64,000 nucleotides of DNA, taken from Sipunculus nudus (lineage: Eukaryota; Annelida; Sipuncula; Golfingiida; Sipunculidae). Made by a program: the position numbers and the translations under genes. The stretch lies in assembly GCA_026874595.1 (NCBI GenBank), contig CM049322.1, forward strand, positions 52,107,386-52,171,385, read 5' to 3'. Shown here piece after piece: positions 34,395 through 46,008 of this stretch (position 1 is the first letter of the stretch; every line of letters begins with the position of its first letter). The notes under the pieces were generated by a model. The model saw only the letters and a program-made list of their open reading frames with translations. It had not been told where the DNA came from and searched no databases.

Positions 34395-35400
34395 ACATAC
34401 ACAAAAAATGGTGGCGCCACCTGTAACCATGTTTGCACAGTGTCCATCTGTTCATCTGCCTTTGGTTAAAATCACTCATATCTCTGCAGTGAATTGACTA
34501 ATTCACCTGAAATTTGGCATGCGTATACATCCTGGATAGCTTTCTTGATTTTATGACAGGTGGCGCCACCTACATTCTCATTCACGCTGATGACATCCAA
34601 GCTCATATTTCGGGAACCGTTTGACCGATCGGGCCAAAATTTTGCATGTATATAGATCTAACATAGCTCTTTATCATACACTAAACTGGTGGCGCCACCT
34701 GCAACCATTTTTGCACAGCGTCTGTCTGTTTGTCTACTGTGCAATAATGTCACTCATATCTTGGCAGTGGTTTGACATATCTGCCTAAAATTTTGCAGTT
34801 TTATACATCCTGGATAGCTTTCTTGATTTTATGACAGGTGGCGCCACCTTTATTCAAGTTTATGCTGCAGACATCCAAGCTCTTATCTCGGGAACCGTTT
34901 GAACGATTGGGCCAAAATTTTGCATGTGTATAGATCTCACATAGGTCTTTATCATACACAAAACTGGAGGGGCCACCTGCAACCATTTTTGCACATTTTG
35001 CACAGCGTCTGTCTGTTGGTCTGCCGTGGCCTAAAATCACTCATTTCTCTGTAGTGGTTTGACATAACTGCCTAAAATTTTGCAGGTTTATACATCCTGG
35101 ATAGCTTTCTTGATTTTATGACAGGTGGCGCCACCTACATTCTAGTTAACGCTGCACACATCTAAGCTAATATCTCAGGAACCATTTGACCGATTGGGCC
35201 AAAATTGTGCTTGTGTTTAGATCTCACATAGGTCTTTATCATACACAAAACTGCAACCATTTTTGCACAGCGTCTGTCTGTTTGTCTGCCGTGGGCTAAA
35301 ATCACTCATATCCATGTAGTAGTTTGACTTTTCTGTCTAAAATTTTGCATATGTATACAACTTGGACAGCTTTCTGGATTTGTGGTAGGTTGCACAACCT
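34395..35400 (-). repeat. 278-bp dimeric array, inverted relative to 17976-19150
   Basis: Palindromes at 34410, 34559, 34688, 34837, a variant at 34966, and 35124 are spaced 149, 129, 149, 129 and 158 bp, the same alternation as at 18576-19003. The last interval carries a small insertion. Confidence 0.92.
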
Positions 35401-35970
35401 ACATACACATTTAGGCTGCAGACATCCATGCTAATATCCAACATACCTCACTCTGTTTCCCCTTGCCACTTAATCAATGCCTCACTTCACTCTGATTTTG
35501 GCAGATACACATAGTCACTTGTCGGCTACCCGTATTCTAGTTTTTAAAGTTTACACATTTTTTCTCTATTTTTCAGATATATAAATACAGACTAAATCTT
35601 GGCCTGTTGGTTAATCTGTTTGATGCTTCAGTTGAATGGGTATCTACCATTCTGATGATAAAATTTCCTTTTGTGAATCTCTTCCCAGTCAGCTGAGTGT
35701 CATGACCCATGGGTCACTTGTTTTATTTGATAATCGGACCATTTATGCTAGAAAAAAACATAACATAGATACATGTCCTTAGTTGGATCAATTGGTCATT
35801 CAGAAGATCCTGAAAACAGCTTCATGAACAAAGGTGTGAATTAAGGAAATGTCAGTTATAATTGTTGTACATGTATTAAGCTGACATTTACCAAAAATTC
35901 ACAGTTTTATTAAGTTAATTTATGCATCCATATTCAGTGAGTGCAAAGGTTTACTTGGTACAGAGCTTCA

Positions 35971-36327
35971 TCACCCGGAGTCACTCCTGGTCACTCTTGG
36001 TCACTACCTGTCAATCACCCACCAACAAGGATCACTGGTGGTCAAAGTCATTATCACCTCTCATCAAGCAAGTGTCCGGTGGAGTAAATGTGTTCACTCA
36101 GCATCACTGCCAGTCACTCCTGGTCACTCATCAAATTATCAATTAGTCACTCCCCATCAACTGATCCCCAGGGCTGCTCAACTATCACTGCTGGTCACAC
36201 AGTGATAGTCTGTGAACAGTTTAGTCACTCCCCATCACTGCTAATTACCTGTTGCATGGCAGTGACCAGGAGTGATGAAAAGGGTCACAGACCTTCACTT
36301 TGTGATAGCCAGGTTCTCATAGTGTTA
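35971..36327 (-). repeat. Inverted repeat, copy B
   Basis: Reverse complement of 23182-23540, almost identical over about 350 bp. The flanking sequences differ on both sides. Confidence 0.92.
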
Positions 36328-36639
36328 GATAGTATAGACTCTCCCCGCCAGAGGCTGCAGCGCTTGTATTGTTTACTATATATGTCAGCGCTGCAAGACT
36401 GCAGCAAGGCTAGATGTATCTGCTTCACACAGCTAACATATTTGGTAAAATGACTCAATTCAATCTTTATAATTCAGCCAAATTCATTTTTTGGAACCAT
36501 AAAAGACAATTATTATAAGAATGATTCATGGAATTATTCTTGCAAAATATTAAACAAACTGGCCTCAGTATCATCATCAGTCAAAAAACGTTTTGTAGGT
36601 TTATAACTCATATGGGAAAATACAACAAAATGGCAAAGT

Positions 36640-37330
36640 TCTGCTTCCCATAACTCAGCCAAAATTCATTGAATCAAAACCATTTGAACAAACTTGAATT
36701 ATCAACATCTAAGGATAATTAATGTGTGAGATTTAAGAATTTGGCCCAGTGGTTTTTGAGAAGAAGATTTTTGTAGCCACTTAGCTAACATGGGCTGTTA
36801 TGGCATATGACTAAATTCAGCTTCCCATAACTCAGCCAAAAGTCACTGAACTGAGACTATTTGAACAAACTTGAATTATCAACATCTCAGGATAATTAAT
36901 GTGTGAGATTTAAGAATTTGGCCCAGTGGTTGTTGAGAAGAAGATTTTTGTAGCCAATTAGCTAAAATTGGCTGTTATGGCATATGACTAAATTCAGCTC
37001 CCCATAACTCAGCCAAAAGTCACTGAACTGAGACCATTTGAACAAACTTGAATTATCAACATCTAAGGATAATTAATGTGTGAGATTTAAGAATTTGGCC
37101 CAGTGGTTTTTGAGAAGATTTTTGTAGCCACTTAGCTAAAATGGGCTGTTATGGCATATGACTAAATTCAGCTTCCCATAATTTAGCCAAAAGTCACTGA
37201 ACTGAGACCATTTGAACAAACTTCAGAAAGCACTACCCTAGGATCATTTCCGTGCGATATTAAACAATTTGGCCATTTCGTTTCAGAGAAGAAGTTATTT
37301 GTAGCTGTCAGTGTGATACGGGCACTGATG
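36640..37330 (+). repeat. 177-bp tandem repeat, about four units
   Basis: 'taactcagcc' recurs at 36651, 36828 and 37005, and as 'taatttagcc' at 37179, giving 177, 177 and 174 bp; the last interval lacks 3 bases of 'gaagaagatt'. Each unit holds 'gaacaaacttgaattatcaac'. Confidence 0.92.
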
Positions 37331-37339
37331 ACCCCGTAC

Positions 37340-37550
37340 AAAAAAGGCCAATGCAGGTGGTGCCACCAATACCTCAATTTCAGATACGACTCATGTGACC
37401 AACATTGGCATGAAATTTGGTGATGATAGCTCCAGCCGTTTCTGAGATTTAAATTTTAATATGCTTTTTTGCACAGTTAACAAAGTTCAACCTCCTGTAA
37501 CTCAGCCAAAAATCTCCGAACTGGAACCATTCAAACAAACTTGAGAGAGA
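37340..37550 (+). repeat. Dispersed repeat, left part, split by LINE
   Basis: Collinear with 19655-19855, starting at a 'ggtggtgccacc' variant. It continues at 39930-40205 after the inserted LINE. The last 20 bases (37531-37550) are one copy of the LINE TSD. Confidence 0.88.
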
Positions 37551-38875
37551 GTTTTCCTATCAAGCATATATTTTAATTTGCTCAATATTAAGATTTTAGA
37601 GTTTGCTTTTGCTTTTATATTTTCTATATGATCGTTCCATTTGCAGTCCTTTCTAAGTGTTATTCCTAAATGTTTATGGGTGTTAGATTTATCTATTTTA
37701 ATACCATTGAAATATAGGTCAGGATGGTCTGTTTTTGGTTTCATTGAGAATAACAGTGATCTGGTTTTTTTTGCATTGAAGGTGACTAACCATTTTTTTG
37801 ACCATTTTGAGATTTGTTCCAAGTCTCTATTTAGTATTTTTGCTGCTAAAGATCGGTTTTCAATGGTGAGATACAACATGGTGTCGTCTGCAAATAGTCT
37901 AATGTTACTTGTTATGTTGTCTGTAATGTCGTTAATGAATATTAGAAATAATAGGGGTCCCAGTATGGAACCTTGGGGTATCCCAGCATGAAGTGTTTCC
38001 CAATGGGAGAAATCGTTTTCGATTAATACTCGTTGTTTCCTATTTTTCAGGTACTGGGCAATCCAACGAAGCAGTTAACCTTTTATTCCAGCCGATGACA
38101 GTTTGGCGAGGAGACCTTCTGACCAGACCTTGTCAAAGGCTTAGCTTATGTCTAGGAAAATAGCCTGTACTTATTTGCCTTTATCTATATCTTGGATAAT
38201 TGAATTATAGAGGTCAGAGAGTTGGTAGACCGTGGAGTCTCCAGGTATGAAGCCGGACTGATGTGGACTGATTATATTGTTATTTTTAAAGAACTTACAC
38301 ATTTGATCAAAGATAATTTTTTCAAATAGTTTGCATACGCAAGATGTTAAGGATATAGGGCGATAGTTGATTTTTTTCTCCATTTTTATAGATTGGCGTT
38401 ACATTTGCTTTTTTCAAAAGCGATGGAAGTTGTCCTTTTTCCATTGATAATGTAAGAAGTTTCCAGAGTGGATATACAAGTTCTTTGTGGCATTCACGAA
38501 GGATGATGGGGGGGATTTCATCAGGGCCTTGGGATTTGTTACAATTAAGATTCTTCATAATTGATTCCAGTTCGTGAATATCTATTTTAATGTTATCGAG
38601 TCTATTGTAATTCTTACTAGCTAAATATGGAGTAGAAAAATGTTGTTCTTGAATTATTGTTTGTTTAATAAATTGTTCATTTAGTAAGTTAGCCTTTTCC
38701 TTTGGTTCAGTTGCAAATGTACCATCATTGTTGATAAGTGGTGGTATATTTTGTTGATTATTGCCCTTCATTAAAACATTTATTGTTTTCCACCACAGTT
38801 TTCCATTATGTAGATTATTTTTAAGTTCTGCCGCAATTTTGGAGGGGTAGTTTGCTTTGGCTTTTCTTGCTTCTT
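37551..38875 (-). pseudogene. LINE reverse transcriptase, inverted 5' portion
   Basis: Jockey/CR1/I-type non-LTR RT. Visible blocks on the minus strand are NGKLWWKTIN upstream, NKSQGPDEIPP (about 38535), NYRPISLTS (about 38365), SPHQSGFIPGDST (about 38270), a LDIS.AFDK block with a stop in place of Lys (about 38150), and catalytic FADD in RLFADDTMLY (about 37895). They are followed by the thumb region HKHLGITLRKDCKWNDHI. One A-run frameshift near 38385 and at least two nonsense codons make it a pseudogene. RT would copy LINE RNA onto nicked DNA. Confidence 0.9.
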
Positions 38876-39671
38876 ATTATATTATACATATATAAGGCCA
38901 ATACTAGAATACAGTAATGTTATGTGGTGTAACTGCACACAAGAACAAAGCGAAACACTAGAAGCTGTACAATTACAAGCTGCCAGAATAGTAACAGGCT
39001 GCGTCAGGGGAACTAGCCATGCAAAACTCTACAAAGAAACAGGCTGGCCCCTACTCAAAACGCGTAGAGAAAATTCAATGGTCATCCAGCTGCACAAAAT
39101 GATAAAGCTAGAATCCCCCCAGTAACTGTACTTACTATTACGGCCACACAGAAACACCACCTTTAATACAAGATCTAGTGATTGACTCAATATACAAGAC
39201 ATTTTCTGTAGAACAGAGATCTACTATAATTCATTCTTACCAAAATCTATAAGATTATGGAATAAATTAGATGAAAGACTTAAACACTGTCAAACCAGCA
39301 AATCACTTAAATATAATATATCCAGGGAAATTGCAAGAAACAAACCACCAAAATACTTCAATTCAGGTACAAGAAAGGCCCAGATAAATCATACCCGACT
39401 GCGAACACAAAGCAGTGACTTAAACTACGATCTATATAGAAGACACCTATCCAACGACCCAAAATGTCAATGTGGATATGAAACAGAAAATGCTGAACAT
39501 TATCTGCTGCAATCCCAACTCCATGTCAATTCTAGAAATAAATATCTCCCCCAAGATATATCTGTAGAAGAACTCCTCTATGGTAGCGCATATGCAAACA
39601 ACACCAGAAATGAAGAAATCTTTACATCTGTATGTTCATACATAGAAAACATAAACCGGTTCAAAACATAA
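38876..39671 (+). pseudogene. LINE ORF2 C-terminal portion
   Basis: This continues the RT of 37551-38875 on the opposite strand: RPILEYSNVMWCNCTQEQ, then a helical region, then CQCGYETENAEHYLL, a Cys/His motif common at LINE ORF2 C-termini. It ends at a TAA at 39669-39671. A stop after MIKLESPQ (39122) interrupts it. A short AT-rich 3' region with 'attttatattttatattttat' follows (39783-39808). Confidence 0.85.
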
Positions 39672-39909
39672 AAATCTCCCACAACACCTCCAAAACACAG
39701 ACATACAACTATAACACTTCCACTTACCAAACATCCACTACCAAACACAACTCCTACCATAACACTGAATACTGCCATTGTTTTATATTTTATATTTTAT
39801 ATTTTATACTAGAAATATTAGGGAGAGAGTCAAGATAAGCTTTAAGTAGCCTGCACTTAATCCCATTGATGTCTGTACCATAAGATATGTGCATATTCAA
39901 TAAAATATC

Positions 39910-40205
39910 TCAAACAAACTTGAGAGAGATTGTTCCAGGGATCACTTCAGTGAAATATTGGACAATTTGGCTGGACAGTTTCAGAAAAGAAGATTTTTAA
40001 AGTTTTTTTAGCTTTTTCCCTATAAAATCTAAGAAAATGCAGTTAGAAAAAAATAAACAAAATCCAATATAGTTTTTGGATGACTGAATATTTGCAAAAA
40101 ATTAGGTAATGCTAGCTCCTGCCGTTTTTGAGATAGCTATGGTTAACGTACAGACGCCGCACGACGCCGCACCATCGCTAAAGCTCACAGGTTCGCTAAA
40201 AAATC
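39910..40205 (+). repeat. Dispersed repeat, right part, split by LINE
   Basis: Begins with the second TSD copy and continues 'ttgttccagggatcacttc' collinear with 19855-20155. It ends around 'aagctcacaggttcgctaaaa'. Confidence 0.88.
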
Positions 40206-42250
40206 CGGGTGGCACCACCAGTTTGCAGGAACTGATGAAACACTCCATGATGCATATGCATGCAAAGAATAATGCCAATCTATGCACTAGTTGTTCAGAT
40301 ACCAGAGCTTTTGTATCAAATTTTTAGTTATTCTGGGGGGGGGGGGGGGGGTATTTCTGAGCCCCATAGCTCAGACAATATACTAGGTGACAGAGACCTA
40401 ATTTGAGGTTTCTAAGGAGACTTTTCATGAGCCTCCCAACATGTCAAGAAAGAAGATTCTAGGTCTAGATGTTAAGATTTGTGCCCTGTTAACAGATGAC
40501 TTCATCTTTTAAGGTCTCAAAAATAGATAAAAAAATAGTAAAAAACTGAAAAAATACAGATGGCACCACCAGTCTGCAGAAACTGATGAAACACTCCATG
40601 ATCAATATCCATGCAAAGAATCATGGTGATCAATGCATTAATTGTTCAGATATTTGAGCTTTTGTATCAAATTTTTCATTATTCTGCGGGGTACTTCGGA
40701 GCCCCATTGCTTGAAGAATATGGGTAACAGAGACCTAATTCCAGGTTTCCAAAAAGACTTTTTATGGACCTCCCTGCAAGATGAAACACTCCATGATCAA
40801 TATCCATGCAGAGAATCATGGTGATCAATGCATTAATATATGCAACAGAGACCTAATTCCAGGTTTCCAAAGAGATTTTTCATGGACCTCTCTGGATGTA
40901 AAGTGAGAAGATTCCAGGTCTAGTGGTTCTGATTTGTGCCTTGTTAACGGACAGACGGCCGGATGGCCAGAGGGACGACAGACACAGAGTGATCGCTATA
41001 GCTCAGATGACTTACAGTCAGTTACAGTCACTGAGTTAAAAACCCAGGTAGCGCCATTAGTCTGAAAGAACTGAGGAAACACATCATGATCAATATGCTT
41101 GCAAAGAATCATGGCAACCAATGCATGAGTTATTCACATACTGGAGCTTTTGTATCAAATTTTTAATATTTCTGGGGGTACATACAAGACTGACAGCTCT
41201 AAGGATGTGTGTAACAGAGAACTAATTTTAGGTTTCCTAGGAGATTATTACTTCTGTGGATATGCAGTAAGATGATTCTAGGTCCAACCATTACCATTAG
41301 TCCCTTGTTTACAGATGTCAACTTCATTTGAAGGTCTTATATAAAGGGAAAAAAATGTGAAATTTAAAAAAAAATACAGATGGCACCACCAGTCTTCAGG
41401 GACTGAAGAAACACTATATGAACAATATGCATGCAAAAAAAAATCATGGCCATCAGTGCATTCGTTATTCAAATAGTGGAGTTTTTGTATCATATTCATA
41501 AACATTCTGGGGGGTACTTCAAGCCCCACAGCTCAGAGGATATGGGTAACAGAGACCTATTTCAGGTTTCCATGAAGACTTTTTATGTACCTCCCAGAAT
41601 GTCAAGTTAGAAGATTCTAGGTTCCACAGTGATAAACTGTGCCTTATTAACAGATGAGGCTTTACTCAAAAATAGTGAAAATGCATAAAAATTTGGAAAC
41701 AAATTCAGGTGATGCCACCTGTCTGCAACAACTCATTAAATACTCCATGATCAATATGTATGCAAAGAATCATGGCCATCAATGCATTAGTTATTCAGAT
41801 ACTGGAGCTATTGTATCAAATTTTTATTCAAACTGGGGGGTACTTTTGAGCCCCATAGCTCGGAGAATATGGGTAACCTGACCTCTTTCAGGTTTCCAAA
41901 GATATTTCACATGGACTTCCCTAGATTTGAAGTTAGAAATTTCAAGGTCAAGCAGTTAAGATTTGTGCCCTGTTAATGGATAATCATTTCATTTGAAAAC
42001 CTCAAAAATAGAAAAAATTGAGGTTAAGTGGTTACCATTTGTGCCTGGTTAACTGATAGACAGATGGCAAGACTGACAGTCAGATGGATGATGGACAAAG
42101 ATGACTTTCAGTCAGCTGAGCTAAAAATGTGTAAAGAAATAGAAATATTGCAAGTGGTGCCATTAGACGGACAGACAGCATGACAGATGGATGATGGACA
42201 ATGCCTTGATTGCAAAACCTCAGATGACTTTCAGTCAGCTGAGCTAGAAA
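40206..42250 (+). repeat. Degenerate 340-bp monomers with repeated hairpin ends
   Basis: Monomer phrases ('gggtaacagagacctaatt', 'gtctgcagaaactgatgaaac') recur at about 40205, 40555, 41390 and 41700. Imperfect hairpin ends lie near 40998-41036, 42099-42124 and 42222-42247. The last two repeat after about 120 bp. Confidence 0.8.
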
Positions 42251-42270
42251 TGTGTAAAAATAAAATAAAA

Positions 42271-43285
42271 CTAGATGTGGTTGGACAATGGTCCTCAGAG
42301 GGCCCTGCATTTCTGGTAGTGCTGGACTAGTTTACATGTGGGTGAAAAATTAAGTTAAATTTGAAAAATATGACAAATAGAAACAGGTTTTTATCCATAT
42401 GCATGAGGGAAGAATCCTATTGGATCAAATGTTACTAAAGAAGATATGTCTGAAAATAATGTGTGCCATAGAAAATCACGGAATGTAGTCTGTTGGCCAT
42501 ATTTGATTTTATGCAAGTCTGTAATTCAATAGGTCTGGAGCCCTCATAGTGATGATCCCTGTGAAAATGGGAGAGCTGCAGGAGGCTGTTGTTGAGTTAT
42601 TGCATGAGAAAGAAAATCAGCGATCAGGCTGTGGCAGCCATATTGGAATTCTGACAGGTCTGTAATTCAATAGGTCTGGAGCACTTATAGGTAACAATCA
42701 TCCCTGTGAATTTGGAAAAGCTGCATTAGGTTGTTGTTGAGTTATAACGCATGAAAGAAAATCATCGATTGGGCTGTGGTGGCCATATTAGAAATCCTGA
42801 AAGGTTTGTTATTCAATAGGTCTGGAGCCCTCATAGGTACCAATCACCCCAGTGAATCTGGGAAAGCTGCAGTGTGTTGTTGTTGCGTTATCAGGCGCGA
42901 AAGAAAATCAGTAGTCGGGCTGTGGCGGCCATATTGGTATTCCAACAGGCCTGTTATTCAATAGGTCAGTAGCCCTCATAGGTACCATTCATCCCTGTTA
43001 AGTTTGTAAAGCTGCAGTGTGTTGTTGTTGAGTTATCGCTCACGAAAGAAAATCAGCGATCGGGCTTTGGTGGCCATATTGAAATTCCTACAGGTCTGTC
43101 ATTCAAAAGGTCTGGAGCACTCATAGGTACCAATCATCCCTGAGAATTTGGGAAAGCTGCATTAGGTTGTCGTTGAGTTATCGCGTGCAAAAGAAAGTGT
43201 CACTGACGGAAGGACGGATGGAAAAACTGACACAGTTATCACTGTAGGGCATCGCTTGTCAAGCAGTGCCCTAAATATTGTGGTA
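42271..43285 (+). repeat. 145-bp tandem array with terminal hairpin
   Basis: Five units of 'attcaataggtctggagccc' to 'gtggcggccatattgg' start near 42524, 42665, 42811, 42956 and 43101 (spacing 141-146). The array ends with a GGACGG tract and the hairpin AGGGCATCGCTTG..CAAGCAGTGCCCT at 43246-43272. This mirrors the layout of the other family: tandem core, GGAC-rich tract, hairpin. Confidence 0.85.
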
Positions 43286-43650
43286 GGTGCCATCAGCCTG
43301 TGGCAGTGGAAGTTCTGAAAGATAATTAGTATTCTGGGTTTCACGTCATTCCATCAAGCTGCTAGCTCCAGAGATATATGGCCTTCAGTATGAAATTTTC
43401 TAACTTGAATCTTAACTTATGAGGTGCTGAATTAAACATGTTTTTGCTTAGAGAATACAAGTTCCTGTTACCTAATTTTGGGTTTCCAAAAATGAAAAAC
43501 TCCAAGAGTACTTTTTTCTTCTGGGCATTTAATTTATTATATGTACCTGTTAATGGCCTGTAAGACCAAGATATGGCTATAGAGACGCACACAAAGACCT
43601 ATTGCTGTAGCTCAGTTAACTTTCAGTCAGCTGTGCTAAAAGCAGATCAG
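43286..43650 (+). repeat. Repeat fragment with degenerate hairpin end
   Basis: It ends 'ctcagttaactttcagtcagctgtgctaaaa', a mutated form of the recurrent hairpin. Confidence 0.6.
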
Positions 43651-44460
43651 ACTGAGAACTTCAAGGATTTAAAAATTTATAACCAACTCATTCTCATTTT
43701 AATTTTAACTGAACATGCCCATAATTCAAACCATAATCAATAGATTTAACTAATAAAAAAAACTGACAGAAATAATGGTTAATCACAGGAACAAAACTAC
43801 AATGCAGGGCTTCACTTTTACTTCTGAAAATACTTGCTCAGTAGAGCAAACTCGAACTTCATAAATTTTTGAAGTCCTTCAAATTTCAGTGATCCTGGCA
43901 GCAACCTGTAAGATACAACAGGCCTACTTAACCCCTCAACTATATTCATACTGACCCATCCCTATTGTAAAGTAGGCTGGCCTACAGACAAGAATCTATG
44001 GGCCTCCCAACTCCTACACTGGTACTTGAAGGATCCAGACGTGGGACAGTGGCCTACGTCTGGTCAGCATTTGGTTAAGTCATTTAGACTTGTTAAGGGG
44101 CTAAATGTTAAATTGACATATGGTGAAGTTCAGAAACTGCCGCTATTTGTTCTAGCCTCCCTGTTTACCACATTTAACTATTAGACTGGCAGTATATCTA
44201 TGTTCAGGACAGATCTTTGTCCATTTGGTGATTTTAAACTTATATTCCTGTGTTGTTTTCTATTATCTGTGGGGAAAAATCTTCAAAACAATAAATATTT
44301 ACAGATATTTGTGTGTTAATAATATCAATCAGAATTATTTGCACAGATATACAGATTATTTAAAATCAAGGTATTTTTTTAAGAATATGCAAGTTCTGTA
44401 ACTCACTTTTTCTTACCTACTTCAATGCTTTCATGGCCTGGTCTTCTTCCACTTCCAAAT
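43651..44460. other. Unassigned spacer
   Basis: Nothing recognised. Confidence 0.45.
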
Positions 44461-44680
44461 CTCTTACTGGAGGTCAGCAATGCTGCACAGGAGCTCTCTC
44501 TTACTGGAGGTCAGAAATGCTGCACCGGAGCTCTCTCTTACTGGAGGTCAGAAATGCTGCACAGGAGCTCTCGCTTACTGGAGGTTAGAAATACTGCACA
44601 GGAGCTCTCTTTAACTGGAGGTCAGAAATGAAGCACAGGAGCTCTCTCTTACTGGAGGTCAGAAATGCTGCACAGGAACC
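44461..44680 (+). repeat. 37-bp minisatellite, six units
   Basis: 'ggaggtcag' or its variant starts at 44469, 44506, 44543, 44580, 44617 and 44654, an exact 37-bp period. The unit contains 'gctgcacaggagctctc'. Confidence 0.95.
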
Positions 44681-44689
44681 ACTGCTGAA

Positions 44690-45610
44690 ATACAGGAAAC
44701 ACATTGACTTTCATTTGATTAACAGGCAGCATTATATAGATCTGCACTAAAACTGCTTAAAAAGACTTGTGTTCACACTTTTGAGTTTTTTTTTTCAGGA
44801 TAATATATTCAAAACAATTGTCTGTTGATCAAATTACACTAAAATTAAACAAATGTAAGCCGGCCTTCGTTGACTGATAAAAATTGTCAATGATCAATAG
44901 GAAAAACAAATGTCAGGAAAATAATTCTCCATTGCGAAACTAATTTTAATTTTTGTTATTTAAAAGGCGAGTATGAATACATTAATAAGTAAAAAAAAAG
45001 ATAAGTAACACCACAAGTTCAGTTTTGCTGATGAAACTAAACTATCTAAGAGAAATAAGCTGACCAAAGAAATTCAAGGTATGTACCACCTTGACTAGGG
45101 AGATAATAATTCAGTAGCTGTACATTTTAGTCTTAGAAGTACATTTGAAAATGTTTTTATAAATCCCTTGAAGCAAAAAGCCAGAAAGAGAGCTGATCAC
45201 TCCTGTGCAGTTGTAATCATTCAGCAGATCACTATGTATATTTTCTGCACACAACATTTATACATTAATACCATCATGGAGCTGATCACTGTAACCCCTG
45301 TACAAACACCATGGAGTTGATCCCTGGACAGATGATACGCTGCCACAAACCTGGTCCCTGTATCTCCTGCAAAAATAATCATAGAATTTTTTTTATAAAA
45401 GGATATATTTACATACCAAGTGTGTTGAAAATACATTAAGTATCCTGTTGTCTTAATTCTTAAAAATAATGGTTCAGGCAGCATTTCACTATGAAACCAT
45501 TTCTCCTAAACACAAGTGCAAATAAACTTTCATGGGGAGCAAAAATACTCAACAAACACAAAAAAGTATTTTCCAAGCACCTAACCAGTGTTTCTTCTTT
45601 GTAAAAGGAC
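44690..45610. other. Unassigned spacer
   Basis: Nothing recognised; a short local repeat 'gagctgatcactcctg / ggagctgatcactgtaacccctg' lies near 45190-45300. Confidence 0.45.
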
Positions 45611-45619
45611 TGAACTGTA

Positions 45620-46008
45620 AGTAGATCAGAGATGACTGCTCACCTGTAAGTATGTTCAGAGGTAATCACTCACCTGTAATGATAATCAGAGATGATAAGT
45701 CACCTGTAAGCATATAATCAGAGATGTTCTCTTACCTGTATTCATAATCAGAGATGATCACTTTCCTGTGGGCATACTCAGTGATGATCACTCACCTATA
45801 AATACAATTAGAGATAATCACTCACATGTAAATATAATCAGAGATGATCTTTCACTCAGCATAATCAGAGATGATCACTTACATGTTAACACAATCAGAG
45901 ATGATCACTTACATGTTAACATAATCAGAGATGATCTCTTACCTGCATGCATAATCAAACATGATAACTTTCCTGTTAGCATACACAGTGATGATCACTC
46001 ACCTGTAA
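45620..46008 (+). repeat. 30-bp minisatellite, left part
   Basis: Units of about 30 bp such as 'ataatcagagatgatcac' plus 'ttacatgttaac'; exact 30-bp steps at 45861, 45891, 45921 and 45951, looser to the left. It continues at 50249-50390 beyond the LINE. Confidence 0.92.

Larger units (their letters stand above)
32175..35721 (-). mobile_element. Candidate 3.5-kb hairpin-ended composite element
   Basis: On the plus strand it opens with the hairpin 32175-32203 and a GTCCGTCTGTCC tract. It closes with ..cagctgagtgtcatgacccatgggtcacttgt, the inverse of the start seen at 50502. It therefore has the same two ends as the 449-bp element there but a much larger interior: about six 340-bp monomers (32210-34200), then the 278-bp dimers (34395-35400), then a short unique end. 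No protein is encoded. A Helentron-like non-autonomous nature is inference from hairpin, tandem core and palindromic start. Confidence 0.6.
37551..39909. mobile_element. LINE with 5' inversion (twin-primed insertion)
   Basis: The 20-bp TSD tcaaacaaacttgagagaga lies at 37531-37550 and 39910-39929. The left 1.3 kb encodes RT on the minus strand, and the right 1.0 kb encodes the C-terminal part on the plus strand. The protein order is continuous if the left part is turned round: the minus part stops after KYMLDRKTL (near 37551), and the plus part begins at LYYTYIRPILEYS (38876). That is the arrangement made when two primers are used during target-primed reverse transcription. The 3' end carries AATAAA near 39898. 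The element is 5' truncated and lacks an endonuclease domain. Confidence 0.9.
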
